Shown piece by piece: positions 15,600 through 22,698 of a stretch of 33,519 nt of DNA (positions are counted from its first letter, which is position 1; each line of letters starts with the position of its first letter). Under the pieces are notes generated by a model. It was not told where the DNA came from. It did no database searches and was given only the letters and a program-made list of their open reading frames with translations. Position numbers and translations under genes: made by a program. Source of the DNA: CAYGVX01 sp964544285 (lineage in GTDB: Archaea > Thermoproteota > Bathyarchaeia > Bathyarchaeales > SOJC01); NCBI GenBank assembly GCA_964544285.1, contig CAZJAQ010000008.1, positions 1-33,519 on the forward strand, written 5' to 3'.

Positions 15600-17030
15600 T
15601 TCCACGTGGACTCTGTATACGTCGATGTCCTCTCTCATCGCTTGCGTTATTTCCAAGAATTCTCTTGCAGCACGTTTCACATCCTTAGACTGAGTTACAT
15701 ACCTTCCGACAACTAAGATGTCGGCACCTTTCTCCAATGCATCCCTTGCGGTTTCGGGAATTATTCCGCCTGCGACTGCCACGAGAAACTTTTTGTCTGC
15801 GAATGCTTGCTTCAGCTCTCGGATGCGTTCCAAGCCGAGCGTTTTTCCCGTTTCCGTGTCGATGCCACGGTGCAAGATTACCACGTCAGGCATTTCCTTG
15901 AGTTGCTGCAGCTTCTTTAAGGGGTCTTCTACGTTCATCATGTCAACCACGGCGTATATTCCCAGTTTTTTCGCTTCGTATATGAAGCCGTCTAGGGTCT
16001 CCTTCGCCGCTAACCCTGCTACTACGACTGCGTCAGCAGTTTCCTCGAAGGCTAGGTCAACCTCTACTTTTCCAACGTCTAAGGTCTTTAGGTCTGCTAT
16101 GATGAACACGTCCTTGGCTAACTCTCTCAGGTCCCTAATCACTTTGACGCCGTATTTTTTCAGCAGTGGCGTACCAACTTCAAGGATTATTCGGTCGCTT
16201 TCGGGGAGCTCCTGTACTATGCTTTTAGTCTTTTCAAAGCTGGGAATGTCCAAGGCTATTTGCAGGTACGGGGGTCGCCAGAGTCTGGGTACTTTGAAGC
16301 CCATTATGGGATGTTTCGCCCTGTCCTTGTCGTATATGATTTTGTCGAGGGATGGGTACTTGTCCAACGCTCTTTTCAGTGCCAGTCGGGTAGCGCCGTA
16401 GTTGTAGTGGTATATCCTTCTGTAATCTTTGGCGTTGGGATGGATGAAGACGCTGCATATGACTACCCAATCCTCTATCTTGTCTTTGGGAACAACTCCG
16501 TCCTCAACCGAGTCTGCAACCGCCTTCGCAACAGCCGCTTGCGCTGGTCCGAAGATTTTGCCAGCCTCTTCAAGATTCCTAACAGTCACTTTCGGAATGA
16601 GAAGCGTGTGGGGTTTGGGAGGAAGGTTAGGCCTTATCACCGCCAAAAGGGGGGTGTGCCCAGCGGATAGGTTCGACATGCCCGAAGCAAAAGCCTCTCC
16701 TACAGGACCGTCTTTATCACCAATCAGCAAGTCAACATGGGCAACTTCGTCTCCCTCGCCCACCAAGGCTTCTCCGATTAGATAAACAGGCTTCTCGGAT
16801 TTTCTCACACTTCTCATGGACGTCACTGCTTCCTTGTAAACTTGATTAAAGCTTACCTCGAACTCCTTCATCCACTGATAAAGAGTGTCTCTGTGGATGT
16901 TCATATGTCTCGCAGTCCCCGCAATTGTCGGTTTTCGCTTCTTCATCTGAATTTGCTCGACGATAGCTTCACTCAACTGCCGGATGAAACCCTCTTTGGT
17001 ATCTGGCTTCTTGCTGGAAATTACCGACAT
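15597..17030 (-). CDS. HTH - formaldehyde-activating enzyme (Fae) - 3-hexulose-6-phosphate synthase (HPS) triple fusion
   Basis: A cytoplasmic enzyme of 477 residues. Fae (about 84-245) condenses formaldehyde with tetrahydromethanopterin: GEALVGEGDEVAHVDLLIG contains the catalytic-type H98, with GHTPLLAV and IHPNAKD following. HPS (about 253-465) interconverts hexulose 6-phosphate with ribulose 5-phosphate and formaldehyde: YLQIALDIPS, the catalytic DxKxxD (D313, K315, D318) and VAVAGGI. Fae-HPS fusions are known in archaea, where they make ribulose phosphate. The extra first 80 residues contain a helix-turn-helix-like segment, TARHMNIHRDTLYQWMKEF (39-57), which is unusual. ATG 17030 fits a TATA box at 17065-17073; an internal Met at residue 72 could yield the enzyme alone. 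The gene lies 114 bases downstream of the macro-domain gene. Confidence 0.92.
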   Translation of the reverse strand: MSVISSKKPDTKEGFIRQLSEAIVEQIQMKKRKPTIAGTARHMNIHRDTLYQWMKEFEVSFNQVYKEAVTSMRSVRKSEKPVYLIGEALVGEGDEVAHVDLLIGDKDGPVGEAFASGMSNLSAGHTPLLAVIRPNLPPKPHTLLIPKVTVRNLEEAGKIFGPAQAAVAKAVADSVEDGVVPKDKIEDWVVICSVFIHPNAKDYRRIYHYNYGATRLALKRALDKYPSLDKIIYDKDRAKHPIMGFKVPRLWRPPYLQIALDIPSFEKTKSIVQELPESDRIILEVGTPLLKKYGVKVIRDLRELAKDVFIIADLKTLDVGKVEVDLAFEETADAVVVAGLAAKETLDGFIYEAKKLGIYAVVDMMNVEDPLKKLQQLKEMPDVVILHRGIDTETGKTLGLERIRELKQAFADKKFLVAVAGGIIPETARDALEKGADILVVGRYVTQSKDVKRAAREFLEITQAMREDIDVYRVHVE

Positions 17031-17064
17031 GAGAACACTCTCTACAGATTTCTCTGTTTAACTA

Positions 17065-17073
17065 ATATTTAAG
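17065..17073 (-). promoter_or_regulatory. Probable TATA box for the HTH-Fae-HPS gene
   Basis: The minus-strand CTTAAATAT lies 35 bases before the ATG at 17030. The word CCGACA (minus strand, 17081-17076) ends three bases upstream of this box, placing it at the factor-B recognition region, where a bound protein could block or help initiation. Confidence 0.55.
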
Positions 17074-17075
17074 AT

Positions 17076-17154
17076 TGTCGGAAAGATGTTACTAAGAAAC
17101 AGAAAACCGACACTTTATTAGAATACGCCTACCTAATAATTTGACTATCCGACA
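17076..17154. promoter_or_regulatory. Repeated TGTCGG/CCGACA words upstream of fae-hps: candidate operator
   Basis: TGTCGG occurs at 17076-17081 and CCGACA at 17107-17112 (followed by CTTTA) and at 17149-17154 (followed by CTTA). A fourth copy, at 17024-17029, is formed by the start codon region. Centre-to-centre distances are 52, 31 and 42 bases, near 5, 3 and 4 helical turns. The copies at 17024 and 17149 are in coding sequence (the fae-hps start and the last codons of the macro gene), so chance cannot be excluded. Confidence 0.35.
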
Positions 17155-17693
17155 CTTATGAAGGCTTTCAAGAGGGCTCTCTCAAATTCTTCAGCCGCCT
17201 CGATTCTGTAGCCGACAAATACCACCTCTTTAAGTATAGTGGGTGCGTCTAAGTGAGTCTTCAGTTCTTGCATCATGACGTTTGCCGCAGTTTCCATCGA
17301 TAGTCCTCCGACACCTGTGCCCAAGCCGGGAAACGCGATGCTGCTAAGCTTTAGGTTTTCAGCGCACTTTAAAGCGCTCCGCATTGCTAACTGAACGTTC
17401 TTCTCGGCGATTTGCATCGCGGGTCTAGCCATCGTGGGCGTGTGGATGACAAACTTTGCTGGCAGTCGCCCTGCCCCCGTAGCTATGGCTTCTCCCACTC
17501 TTACGGGTGCTTTTTTCAAAGCCTCTGCTTCAATTGCCGCCCCACCCGCAAGTTTTATCGCTCCCGCTACACCGCCGCCCATGTACAATAGAGAGTTAGC
17601 AGGGTTCACGATGGCGTCGACTTTCAGTTTCGTGATGTCTCCCACGAGTATCCTTACCTTCACGCCCTTGTAAGCATGTTCAAAGCTCGACAT
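17145..17693 (-). CDS. Macro domain protein (ADP-ribose binding / O-acetyl-ADP-ribose deacetylase-like)
   Basis: A single-domain, 182-residue protein expected to bind or hydrolyse ADP-ribose derivatives. It shows VGDITKLKVDAIVNPAN (about residues 17-33), MGGGVAGAIKLAGG (about 38-51), VIHTPT and the phosphate loop AFPGLGTGVGGLSMETAA (about 119-136), as in MacroD- and AF1521-type domains. The asparagine of VNPAN is kept. The start codon ATG 17693 is 80 bases from the ATG of the divergent uracil-DNA glycosylase gene. The adjacency to a repair gene fits a role in ADP-ribosyl turnover on DNA or proteins, but this is inference; the gene also lies directly upstream of fae-hps on the same strand. Confidence 0.92.
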   Translation of the reverse strand: MSSFEHAYKGVKVRILVGDITKLKVDAIVNPANSLLYMGGGVAGAIKLAGGAAIEAEALKKAPVRVGEAIATGAGRLPAKFVIHTPTMARPAMQIAEKNVQLAMRSALKCAENLKLSSIAFPGLGTGVGGLSMETAANVMMQELKTHLDAPTILKEVVFVGYRIEAAEEFERALLKAFISVG

Positions 17694-17727
17694 GGTTCAT
17701 CCCAAACTGGTCTGTTTGTGAACGAAT

Positions 17728-17738
17728 AAAAATATATG
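17728..17738 (+). promoter_or_regulatory. Probable TATA box for the uracil-DNA glycosylase gene
   Basis: AAAAATATATG lies 35-45 bases before ATG 17773. Initiation is expected near 17759, which would exclude the upstream in-frame TTG at 17749 and supports the ATG start. Confidence 0.5.
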
Positions 17739-17772
17739 CCAGTCGAGGTTGAGTAGAGCGTCGGTAGTCGGG

Positions 17773-18366
17773 ATGTCTAAGGAAAAACTGATAGAGAAAA
17801 TTAACGACGAAGTGGTGGTTTGTGTTCAATGCAGACTATGGGAACACCGTGAGCACGCGGTTCCAGGCGACGGAGATGTCGATGCGAGAATAATGTTTAT
17901 CGGCGAAGCGCCGGGCAGACAGGAAGACTTGAGGGGTTTGCCTTTTGTCGGCGCTGCGGGTAAGTTCCTCGACGAATTACTACAAAATGTCGGGCTTTCT
18001 AGAAGGAAGGTTTACATAACGAACGTTGTCAAATGCCGACCGCCAAGAAATCGAGACCCAAAGCCAGATGAAGTTGCTACTTGCACCAAGCTGTACTTGA
18101 CGCGACAAGCTCAAGTTATTCAGCCACAGTTTTTGGTGATGCTGGGCAGGCATTCAGCAACGTATGTTCTTTCTAAAGCGGGAATCGAAGTGAATGGAGT
18201 GGCAAGAGTTCACGGCAAAGTGTATGAAATTAGTCCCTTTGACTTTCCAGTCATTGCCATTCCCATGTTTCATCCAGCGGCAGCGCTGTATAACAAGAAG
18301 TATAGAGGGTTGCTGGAAGAGGGTTTTGAGGTTTTGAATTCTGCGCTTAGAAAGCACTCCTACTGA
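17773..18366 (+). CDS. Family 4 uracil-DNA glycosylase (4Fe-4S)
   Basis: Removes uracil from DNA as the first step of base-excision repair. With ATG 17773 the product is 197 residues. The four iron-sulfur cysteines are C17 and C20 (CVQC), C88 (NVVKCRPP) and C104. Catalytic motif A is GEAPGRQED (44-52), followed by PFVGAAGKFLD (57-67), and motif B is HPAAAL (167-172). This combination is diagnostic for the thermostable family 4 enzymes of archaea and bacteria. I prefer the ATG because a TATA-like element at 17728-17738 would place the transcript start after the alternative TTG at 17749. The gene is divergent from the macro-domain gene. Confidence 0.94.
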   Translation: MSKEKLIEKINDEVVVCVQCRLWEHREHAVPGDGDVDARIMFIGEAPGRQEDLRGLPFVGAAGKFLDELLQNVGLSRRKVYITNVVKCRPPRNRDPKPDEVATCTKLYLTRQAQVIQPQFLVMLGRHSATYVLSKAGIEVNGVARVHGKVYEISPFDFPVIAIPMFHPAAALYNKKYRGLLEEGFEVLNSALRKHSY

Positions 18367-18477
18367 AAAACACCGTCGTCTTAGCTTCGTGTCTTTCAAA
18401 GTTGTTCGATGCTTTCATAAGTTGCGGAGGGCTACAGTAAGACGCCAAACGTGGTGTTTTAACAACGAGTGAAGCGC

Positions 18478-18488
18478 TATTTTAATAA
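18478..18488 (+). promoter_or_regulatory. Probable TATA box for the DUF362 gene
   Basis: TATTTTAATAA lies 43-53 bases before ATG 18531. The purine stretch AGAGAGGG just before the start may serve as the ribosome-binding site. Confidence 0.45.
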
Positions 18489-18530
18489 TCTCGATGCTCT
18501 GTAGTGGTAATTCCGTAGAGAGGGCGCCCC

Positions 18531-19406
18531 ATGGTAGTCATCAGCAGAGTTGCCAGCGCGAAAGATTTCAGCTTTTTTTTGAGAGAGCTTGAAGTTCAAG
18601 GGGCAATTTTCGTGGTGAAACCCAACTGGAGCAACGCCCACACCTTCACTTCTGCCCAGACACTGGATTGGCTTTTTTCTGATTTAGGGGGCAGAGTCAA
18701 AATCGTTGAGGGCTACACTGCCTGGCGTAACGAGCTCAACACTGGACCAGAACCACAAGAAGTCGTAACTCCAAGCAACGCCAAGGCGAAGTGGCGGTGG
18801 ATTAGGGAACAAGACAAATGGTTTCTCAGTCATAGTGGCATCGACAAAGTATTGGCAAAACACGACGTGGAGTACATAAACGTCACAGAAGAAGTTTGGT
18901 CTACTCGTACCCTTGAGGCCGACGAAGTTAGAGATTTGGTTGACAACAAATACGGAGTACTGGTCAGCCAAGGAATGTACAGCTTCGTGCCCACGAAGGT
19001 TCACGAGCTTAAAGGCAGCACCCTAATCAGCCTAAACAACAGTCGACGAACACGCGAACAAGTATCGCTCTCAACTAAAAACCTGTTTGGCCTGATCCCT
19101 GACCCTGCAAGGTATGGAAAGTGGCATGGCAAAAACGACAGTCGCCTATCTCAGAGCATCGTGGACATTAATAAGATCTATCGGAGCCTCTTTTCGCCAT
19201 GCTACTGGGTCAACGAGATAAAGGAGTTGGGCGTTTTTGTGGGGAGCAGGAACTCTGTGGAAGCCGACGCCGTCACGGCGAAGTTGATTGGCATAGACCC
19301 TGACAAAATCGAATACCAAAAGCATGCTGCGAACGTCTTCGGCGGCTATGACAAGAAGGTCTTAGACAAGATACCCAAATCGCTTCGGTCTACTGTAGGC
19401 TTCTAG
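18531..19406 (+). CDS. DUF362-family protein
   Basis: A 291-residue soluble protein. VVKPNWSNAHTFTSAQTLDW near residues 28-47, LSTKNLFGLIPDPAR and the C-terminal VGSRNSVEADAVTAKLIGID match the DUF362 family, whose members often carry or neighbour ferredoxin domains and act in undefined redox or maturation roles. No 4Fe-4S ferredoxin cysteine cluster is present in this copy: I see only one cysteine (SPCYW). Catalytic function is unknown. The gene stands alone between the UDG gene (164 bases upstream) and the convergent endonuclease III gene. ATG 18531 is preceded by AGAGAGGG and a TATA-like box. Confidence 0.75.
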   Translation: MVVISRVASAKDFSFFLRELEVQGAIFVVKPNWSNAHTFTSAQTLDWLFSDLGGRVKIVEGYTAWRNELNTGPEPQEVVTPSNAKAKWRWIREQDKWFLSHSGIDKVLAKHDVEYINVTEEVWSTRTLEADEVRDLVDNKYGVLVSQGMYSFVPTKVHELKGSTLISLNNSRRTREQVSLSTKNLFGLIPDPARYGKWHGKNDSRLSQSIVDINKIYRSLFSPCYWVNEIKELGVFVGSRNSVEADAVTAKLIGIDPDKIEYQKHAANVFGGYDKKVLDKIPKSLRSTVGF

Positions 19407-19486
19407 GTTTGCTCTATTTTTGCTAGTTGACCGGCGACTTTTTGTCCTTTCGATGTCAGCACAACCTCGATATGAAGGCGCGCGCA

Positions 19487-20200
19487 TCAGTCTTTGTTAC
19501 CATATTCGCATATTTTACGAAGGGGACAGTTGATGCATTTTGGGTTTTGTGCCCTGCAGGTGTTTTTGGCAAGTAGCCAGAGCAGTCCCGAAGCTCGTTC
19601 TCGAATAGGTTCTGGTAGAAACTGCATGTAGGCTTTCTGCACTTCATCATAGTTTGCGTCTGATCCCGCAATTCCTAGTCGTTTTGCAACTCTGTCGAAG
19701 TGAGTGTCTATGGGCAACACTTTCTGGTACGAATGTCTGCTGGTTAGGAGAACATCTGCGGTCTTGTCGCCGATTCCAGGCAACTCCATAAGCTTTGTCT
19801 TTGCCTCTTCCTTCGGTAAGGCAAGCACTGACGCAACATTGCCATTGAACTTCTCCAAAACAGCCTTGGAAACATCCCTTAAGCGTTTGGCTTTAACGTT
19901 GTATAGCCCTCCGCTTCGAATAGCCTCCTTCAGCTGGTCGATGTCTGCAGACGCAAGCACTCGAGGAGTGACATCGAACTTAGCTGCCAAACCCTTGTAG
20001 GCGCGGATGGTGTTGGCGTTGCTTGTGTTCTGAGAAAGAACAGTGATGATTAATTTCTTGAAATGGTCTTTGAACGAGTATTCTTCTGGCCAGATTGTCT
20101 CCAAAAGACCCCCATACTTTGCCTCTAAAGCCTCCATCAACTCGGCATCTAAAACCTTCAAGTAGCCCACTCTCTCCTCTTGTCTTACTATTGTCGCCAC
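19487..20200 (-). CDS. nth: Endonuclease III-like DNA glycosylase/AP lyase
   Basis: Base-excision repair enzyme for oxidised pyrimidines. The helix-hairpin-helix motif ELPGIGDKTADVLL (139-152) includes the catalytic-type lysine K146. The conserved aspartate is D165 in LPIDTHFDRVAKRLG. The C-terminal 4Fe-4S cluster is C215-x6-C222-x2-C225-x5-C231, the standard Nth spacing. At 237 residues it has the normal length. The start is GTG 20200. The gene is convergent with the DUF362 gene, 80 bases apart. An archaeal subfamily with thymine/uracil-mismatch activity cannot be excluded from sequence alone. Confidence 0.93.
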   Translation of the reverse strand: MATIVRQEERVGYLKVLDAELMEALEAKYGGLLETIWPEEYSFKDHFKKLIITVLSQNTSNANTIRAYKGLAAKFDVTPRVLASADIDQLKEAIRSGGLYNVKAKRLRDVSKAVLEKFNGNVASVLALPKEEAKTKLMELPGIGDKTADVLLTSRHSYQKVLPIDTHFDRVAKRLGIAGSDANYDEVQKAYMQFLPEPIRERASGLLWLLAKNTCRAQNPKCINCPLRKICEYGNKD

Positions 20201-20233
20201 CTGCTAAAATATTGTATCCCTAGGCAATTTTGA

Positions 20234-20434
20234 GTTTTAACTTCACGCCGCCATTTTTCTCTTGAGCGTCGGCAACATGCCTTGGGCCAAGCCTTAGAAT
20301 ACATCCGCAGCGGCCATCGCCATGTAGAGGAATTTCAACCGAATACTATTCGAACTATTTGGGTCAGTGAGGCGGAGGGCATCAAAGCAGCCATCGGCAA
20401 GCCGAAGGGCAAAGACGCCAAAGTTGTCAGCTAG
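20234..20434 (+). other. Open frame of unknown origin, possible gene remnant
   Basis: The frame from after TGA 20231 to TAG 20432 is open and protein-like in composition (for example EYIRSGHRHVEEFQPNT and VSEAEGIKAAIGKPKGKDAK), but has no ATG start; TTG 20282 is the only plausible one. No family is recognised. Because it directly precedes a clearly decayed gene, I read it as a probable remnant rather than a functional gene. Confidence 0.25.
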
Positions 20435-20436
20435 CC

Positions 20437-20789
20437 ATCATCCTATCCAAAGGCGCGGCAGGCGAATGGGATGATTCTCAATTGAGGCGTATAAGTGGAA
20501 CATGGATGCTTGGCGTCTACTACATCCTCTATTCTGGAAACGACGGAAACAGATGGAGGGGAGGTTTTGCCTTCGGCTCCAACCCCTTTGCTACGCTGCA
20601 AAAGTTTCCAAAAGACCCGATTCTAATGGAGGGTCTGGTTCTTGGGATGAAAGTGGTGTCATGTATCCTGCTATGATTATGGTGGAGGACAAATTCTACA
20701 TCTATTATTGGGGATGGAGCGCTGATCAGAGCAAACGAGTGGAAGTAGAATCGGCGTTGCAACTATGCCGAAATGGTGATGCTAGGTGA
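20437..20789 (+). pseudogene. Decayed five-bladed beta-propeller glycosidase-like gene fragment
   Basis: Three reading frames together give successive blades typical of GH43/GH130-like propellers. Frame 1 (20437-about 20630) reads ILSKGAAGEWDDSQ, then YYILYSGNDGNRW, then GFAFGSNPF and FPKDPIL. Frame 3 (about 20625-20746) reads GSGSWDESGVMYPAMI, then KFYIYYWGWSADQSK. The third frame from 20747 reads RIGVATMPKW and meets TGA at 20777. Such repeats of G-S-W-D, YYxYYSG and IGxATSxDGxxW belong to extracellular or cytoplasmic glycan-processing propellers. At least two frameshifts plus a stop, and the lack of the remaining blades, show that it is a dead fragment. It fills most of an otherwise geneless 590-base stretch. 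Confidence 0.7.
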
Positions 20790-20795
20790 ACACAA

Positions 20796-21020
20796 GTGCC
20801 CATGGTTAGAGACGTTTTGTACTGGCCGAGAAGCCTGCGAGACAAAGTTAAGCTGACGACACAGTTCTTTCAGCAGGAAGAGTTGAAACAGAATCAGCTT
20901 GCAAAAACCGATTTGAGAGACGTCATCATAGTCTGCGTGGCTGAAGCACTCTCCCAAGTCGCACAAATGTCTCTACAAGAATTCAAACTGAAGGCCAGCC
21001 AATTGAAAAGCCGAGGATAG
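20796..21020 (+). CDS. Hypothetical helical protein
   Basis: A 74-residue frame starting at GTG 20796, or ATG 20802 after two codons. It is predicted to be all-helical, mixed charge, with DLRDVIIVCVAEALSQVAQM as a hydrophobic helix and a basic tail. I do not recognise a family. There is no clear promoter or ribosome-binding site, and it follows directly on the decayed propeller fragment, so it may be a remnant or a small independent gene. Confidence that it is expressed is limited. Confidence 0.4.
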   Translation: MPMVRDVLYWPRSLRDKVKLTTQFFQQEELKQNQLAKTDLRDVIIVCVAEALSQVAQMSLQEFKLKASQLKSRG

Positions 21021-21047
21021 CCTAAGAGGCATGGGGTAGGTCGTTCG

Positions 21048-21413
21048 TTAGCTTTTCAGAAGCTCCCTCAAGTCCTTACCATTGGGAACACCGGAGAATA
21101 TTTTCTCTCCACATCCAACTGCAGGAGTCTTTAAGCCTTTCATTCTCAGCCGTAATTTCGCCAATAAACTCATGGTTCCCAAGTCCACTACTTCAAACTC
21201 CAAGTTGTTATTTCTGCAGAAGCCTTCAACCTGCATCAAAACTATCCTATCCTCGTCAGATACGTGACGGTTTCCAAGCATACTCGAGAAGGACCCTAGC
21301 TTTTCGAAAGCGGTCTTCTGAGCTTGGGCGCAAGCATGCATGGCGCCTTCTTTGTCAACAAACCCGACCGTGGGAAGCTCAAAGCTGTGAATATAAACCT
21401 TCAGCTTCTCCAT
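21048..21413 (-). CDS. Small thioredoxin-fold-like protein without CxxC (unknown function)
   Basis: A 121-residue protein from ATG 21413; a TTG three codons upstream is an alternative. Its pattern is an N-terminal strand KLKVYIHSFELP, helices in the middle, a second strand EFEVVDLG, then LKTPAVGCGEKIFSGVPNGK followed by a C-terminal helix. The KTPAV-GxxxFSG-P element resembles the cis-proline and last strand of thioredoxin/glutaredoxin folds, but no CxxC is present. Cysteines occur in HACAQAQ, GFCRN and VGCGE. The fold is inferred and the function unknown. It stands alone, with a 200-base gap to the HDAC-like gene upstream. Confidence 0.6.
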   Translation of the reverse strand: MEKLKVYIHSFELPTVGFVDKEGAMHACAQAQKTAFEKLGSFSSMLGNRHVSDEDRIVLMQVEGFCRNNNLEFEVVDLGTMSLLAKLRLRMKGLKTPAVGCGEKIFSGVPNGKDLRELLKS

Positions 21414-21624
21414 AAAAACCAATGATAGAACATGGAAAGCTAATCATTTAAGCTTTGGCTATGCTCTTTTTAACGCTCTCACCGTATAGGGCACTGACTC
21501 GCACCTGCAAGTCTAATCTTCAGCAATCACTAACTCAGAAACACAGCATTCATACTTGCGCCTATTAGGATGGTCTAGAATAAGCGCCGAGAACGCGCAA
21601 CGTAACCCTTCCACATATCAAAGC

Positions 21625-22695
21625 CTAGGGCTTTAAACTCCAAAAAGCCGACTGAACTCTCCTAACCTCATCTAAGACCCTCTCCGCTTGTTTCTCAGCT
21701 CTCGAACTCACTCGGGGGCTTTCGTCCTTAAACGAGTATGGAAGACCTGCCATCTTCGAAGCCGACAACGCCACGAGTCTTCCAAGTTTTTTCAGGTTGT
21801 AGCCACCTTCCAACACAGCGACGAACCTGCCCCCACAAAGGGACGACGCCAAATCAAGAACCTTCTCGAAGACTGAAGCATAGCTAGTAGCAGAAAGGCC
21901 TAGCTTCGCCACAGGGTCGCCAAAGTAACCATCGTACCCAACAGATGCCAAGATAAATTGAGGCTTGTACTGCTGCATAATGGGAACAACAACATCGTTA
22001 AACGCCTTCAAATACGCTTTGTCGCCCACTCTGAAGGGAAAGGAGATGTTAATATTGTACCCCAATCCTTCGCCTTCCCCCACCTCGTCCACGAAACCGG
22101 TTCCAGGAAAATCCCATGGGTCTTCATGTAAGCTTATGTAAAGAACCTTTTCAGTGTCGTAGAAGATTTCTTGTGTCCCGTTCCCATGGTGCGCATCGAT
22201 ATCCAAAATCAAAACCCGCTCAAGATGAGACCTTTCAATCAGGTGGGCCGCCGCGACAGCCACGTTGTTGAACACGCAAAAACCTGCTGCGTAGTAGGCT
22301 CCAGCGTGATGTCCAGGCGGTCTAACCAAGGCAAAGGCGTTCCTAAACTTTTTACTCAAAACCAAGTCCACAGCCTTAACCGCTCCTCCGACAGCGTAAC
22401 GTGCCACCTCAAAGCTTTCCGAAGAGACCACCGTGTCGCCAAGGTCAAGCAAACCTCCGCCTCGCTCACAAACCCTTTTCACTAGCTTAATATGCGCTCG
22501 ATCATGAACAAGCTCCAAATCCTCCATGCTTGCGAGAGGGGGTTTAACCAACTCACATTCACTCGAAGAAGCAAACAGGTTCAGTCTTTCCAATTCGTCT
22601 ATTATCACTTCCAGTCTTCTCGAAGACTCGGGATGACTAGGTCCCGTGTTATGCGCATAGTATTTTGGCGTGAAGAGTATGGCTGTTTTAGTCAC
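21625..22695 (-). CDS. Histone deacetylase / acetylpolyamine amidohydrolase family protein
   Basis: A zinc-dependent deacetylase fold of 356 residues. The active site is complete: RPPGHHAG with H129/H130, the zinc ligands D167 and H169 in LDIDAHHGNGTQ, a third aspartate D255 in VGYDGYF, and the GGY tyrosine in LEGGYNL. The sequence is closest in style to class II / archaeal-bacterial HDAC-like enzymes, whose substrates include acetyl-lysine, acetylpolyamines and other acylated amines; this cannot be settled here. The GTG start at 22695 is 3 bases after the stop of the asparagine synthetase-like gene, so the two are almost certainly one transcript and translationally coupled. Confidence 0.92.
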   Translation of the reverse strand: MTKTAILFTPKYYAHNTGPSHPESSRRLEVIIDELERLNLFASSSECELVKPPLASMEDLELVHDRAHIKLVKRVCERGGGLLDLGDTVVSSESFEVARYAVGGAVKAVDLVLSKKFRNAFALVRPPGHHAGAYYAAGFCVFNNVAVAAAHLIERSHLERVLILDIDAHHGNGTQEIFYDTEKVLYISLHEDPWDFPGTGFVDEVGEGEGLGYNINISFPFRVGDKAYLKAFNDVVVPIMQQYKPQFILASVGYDGYFGDPVAKLGLSATSYASVFEKVLDLASSLCGGRFVAVLEGGYNLKKLGRLVALSASKMAGLPYSFKDESPRVSSRAEKQAERVLDEVRRVQSAFWSLKP

Positions 22696-22698
22696 CTG

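Noticed and set aside
17749..17772. TTG 17749 as start of the uracil-DNA glycosylase
   Set aside because: It would lie upstream of the transcript start expected from the TATA box at 17728-17738; ATG 17773 retains all motifs.
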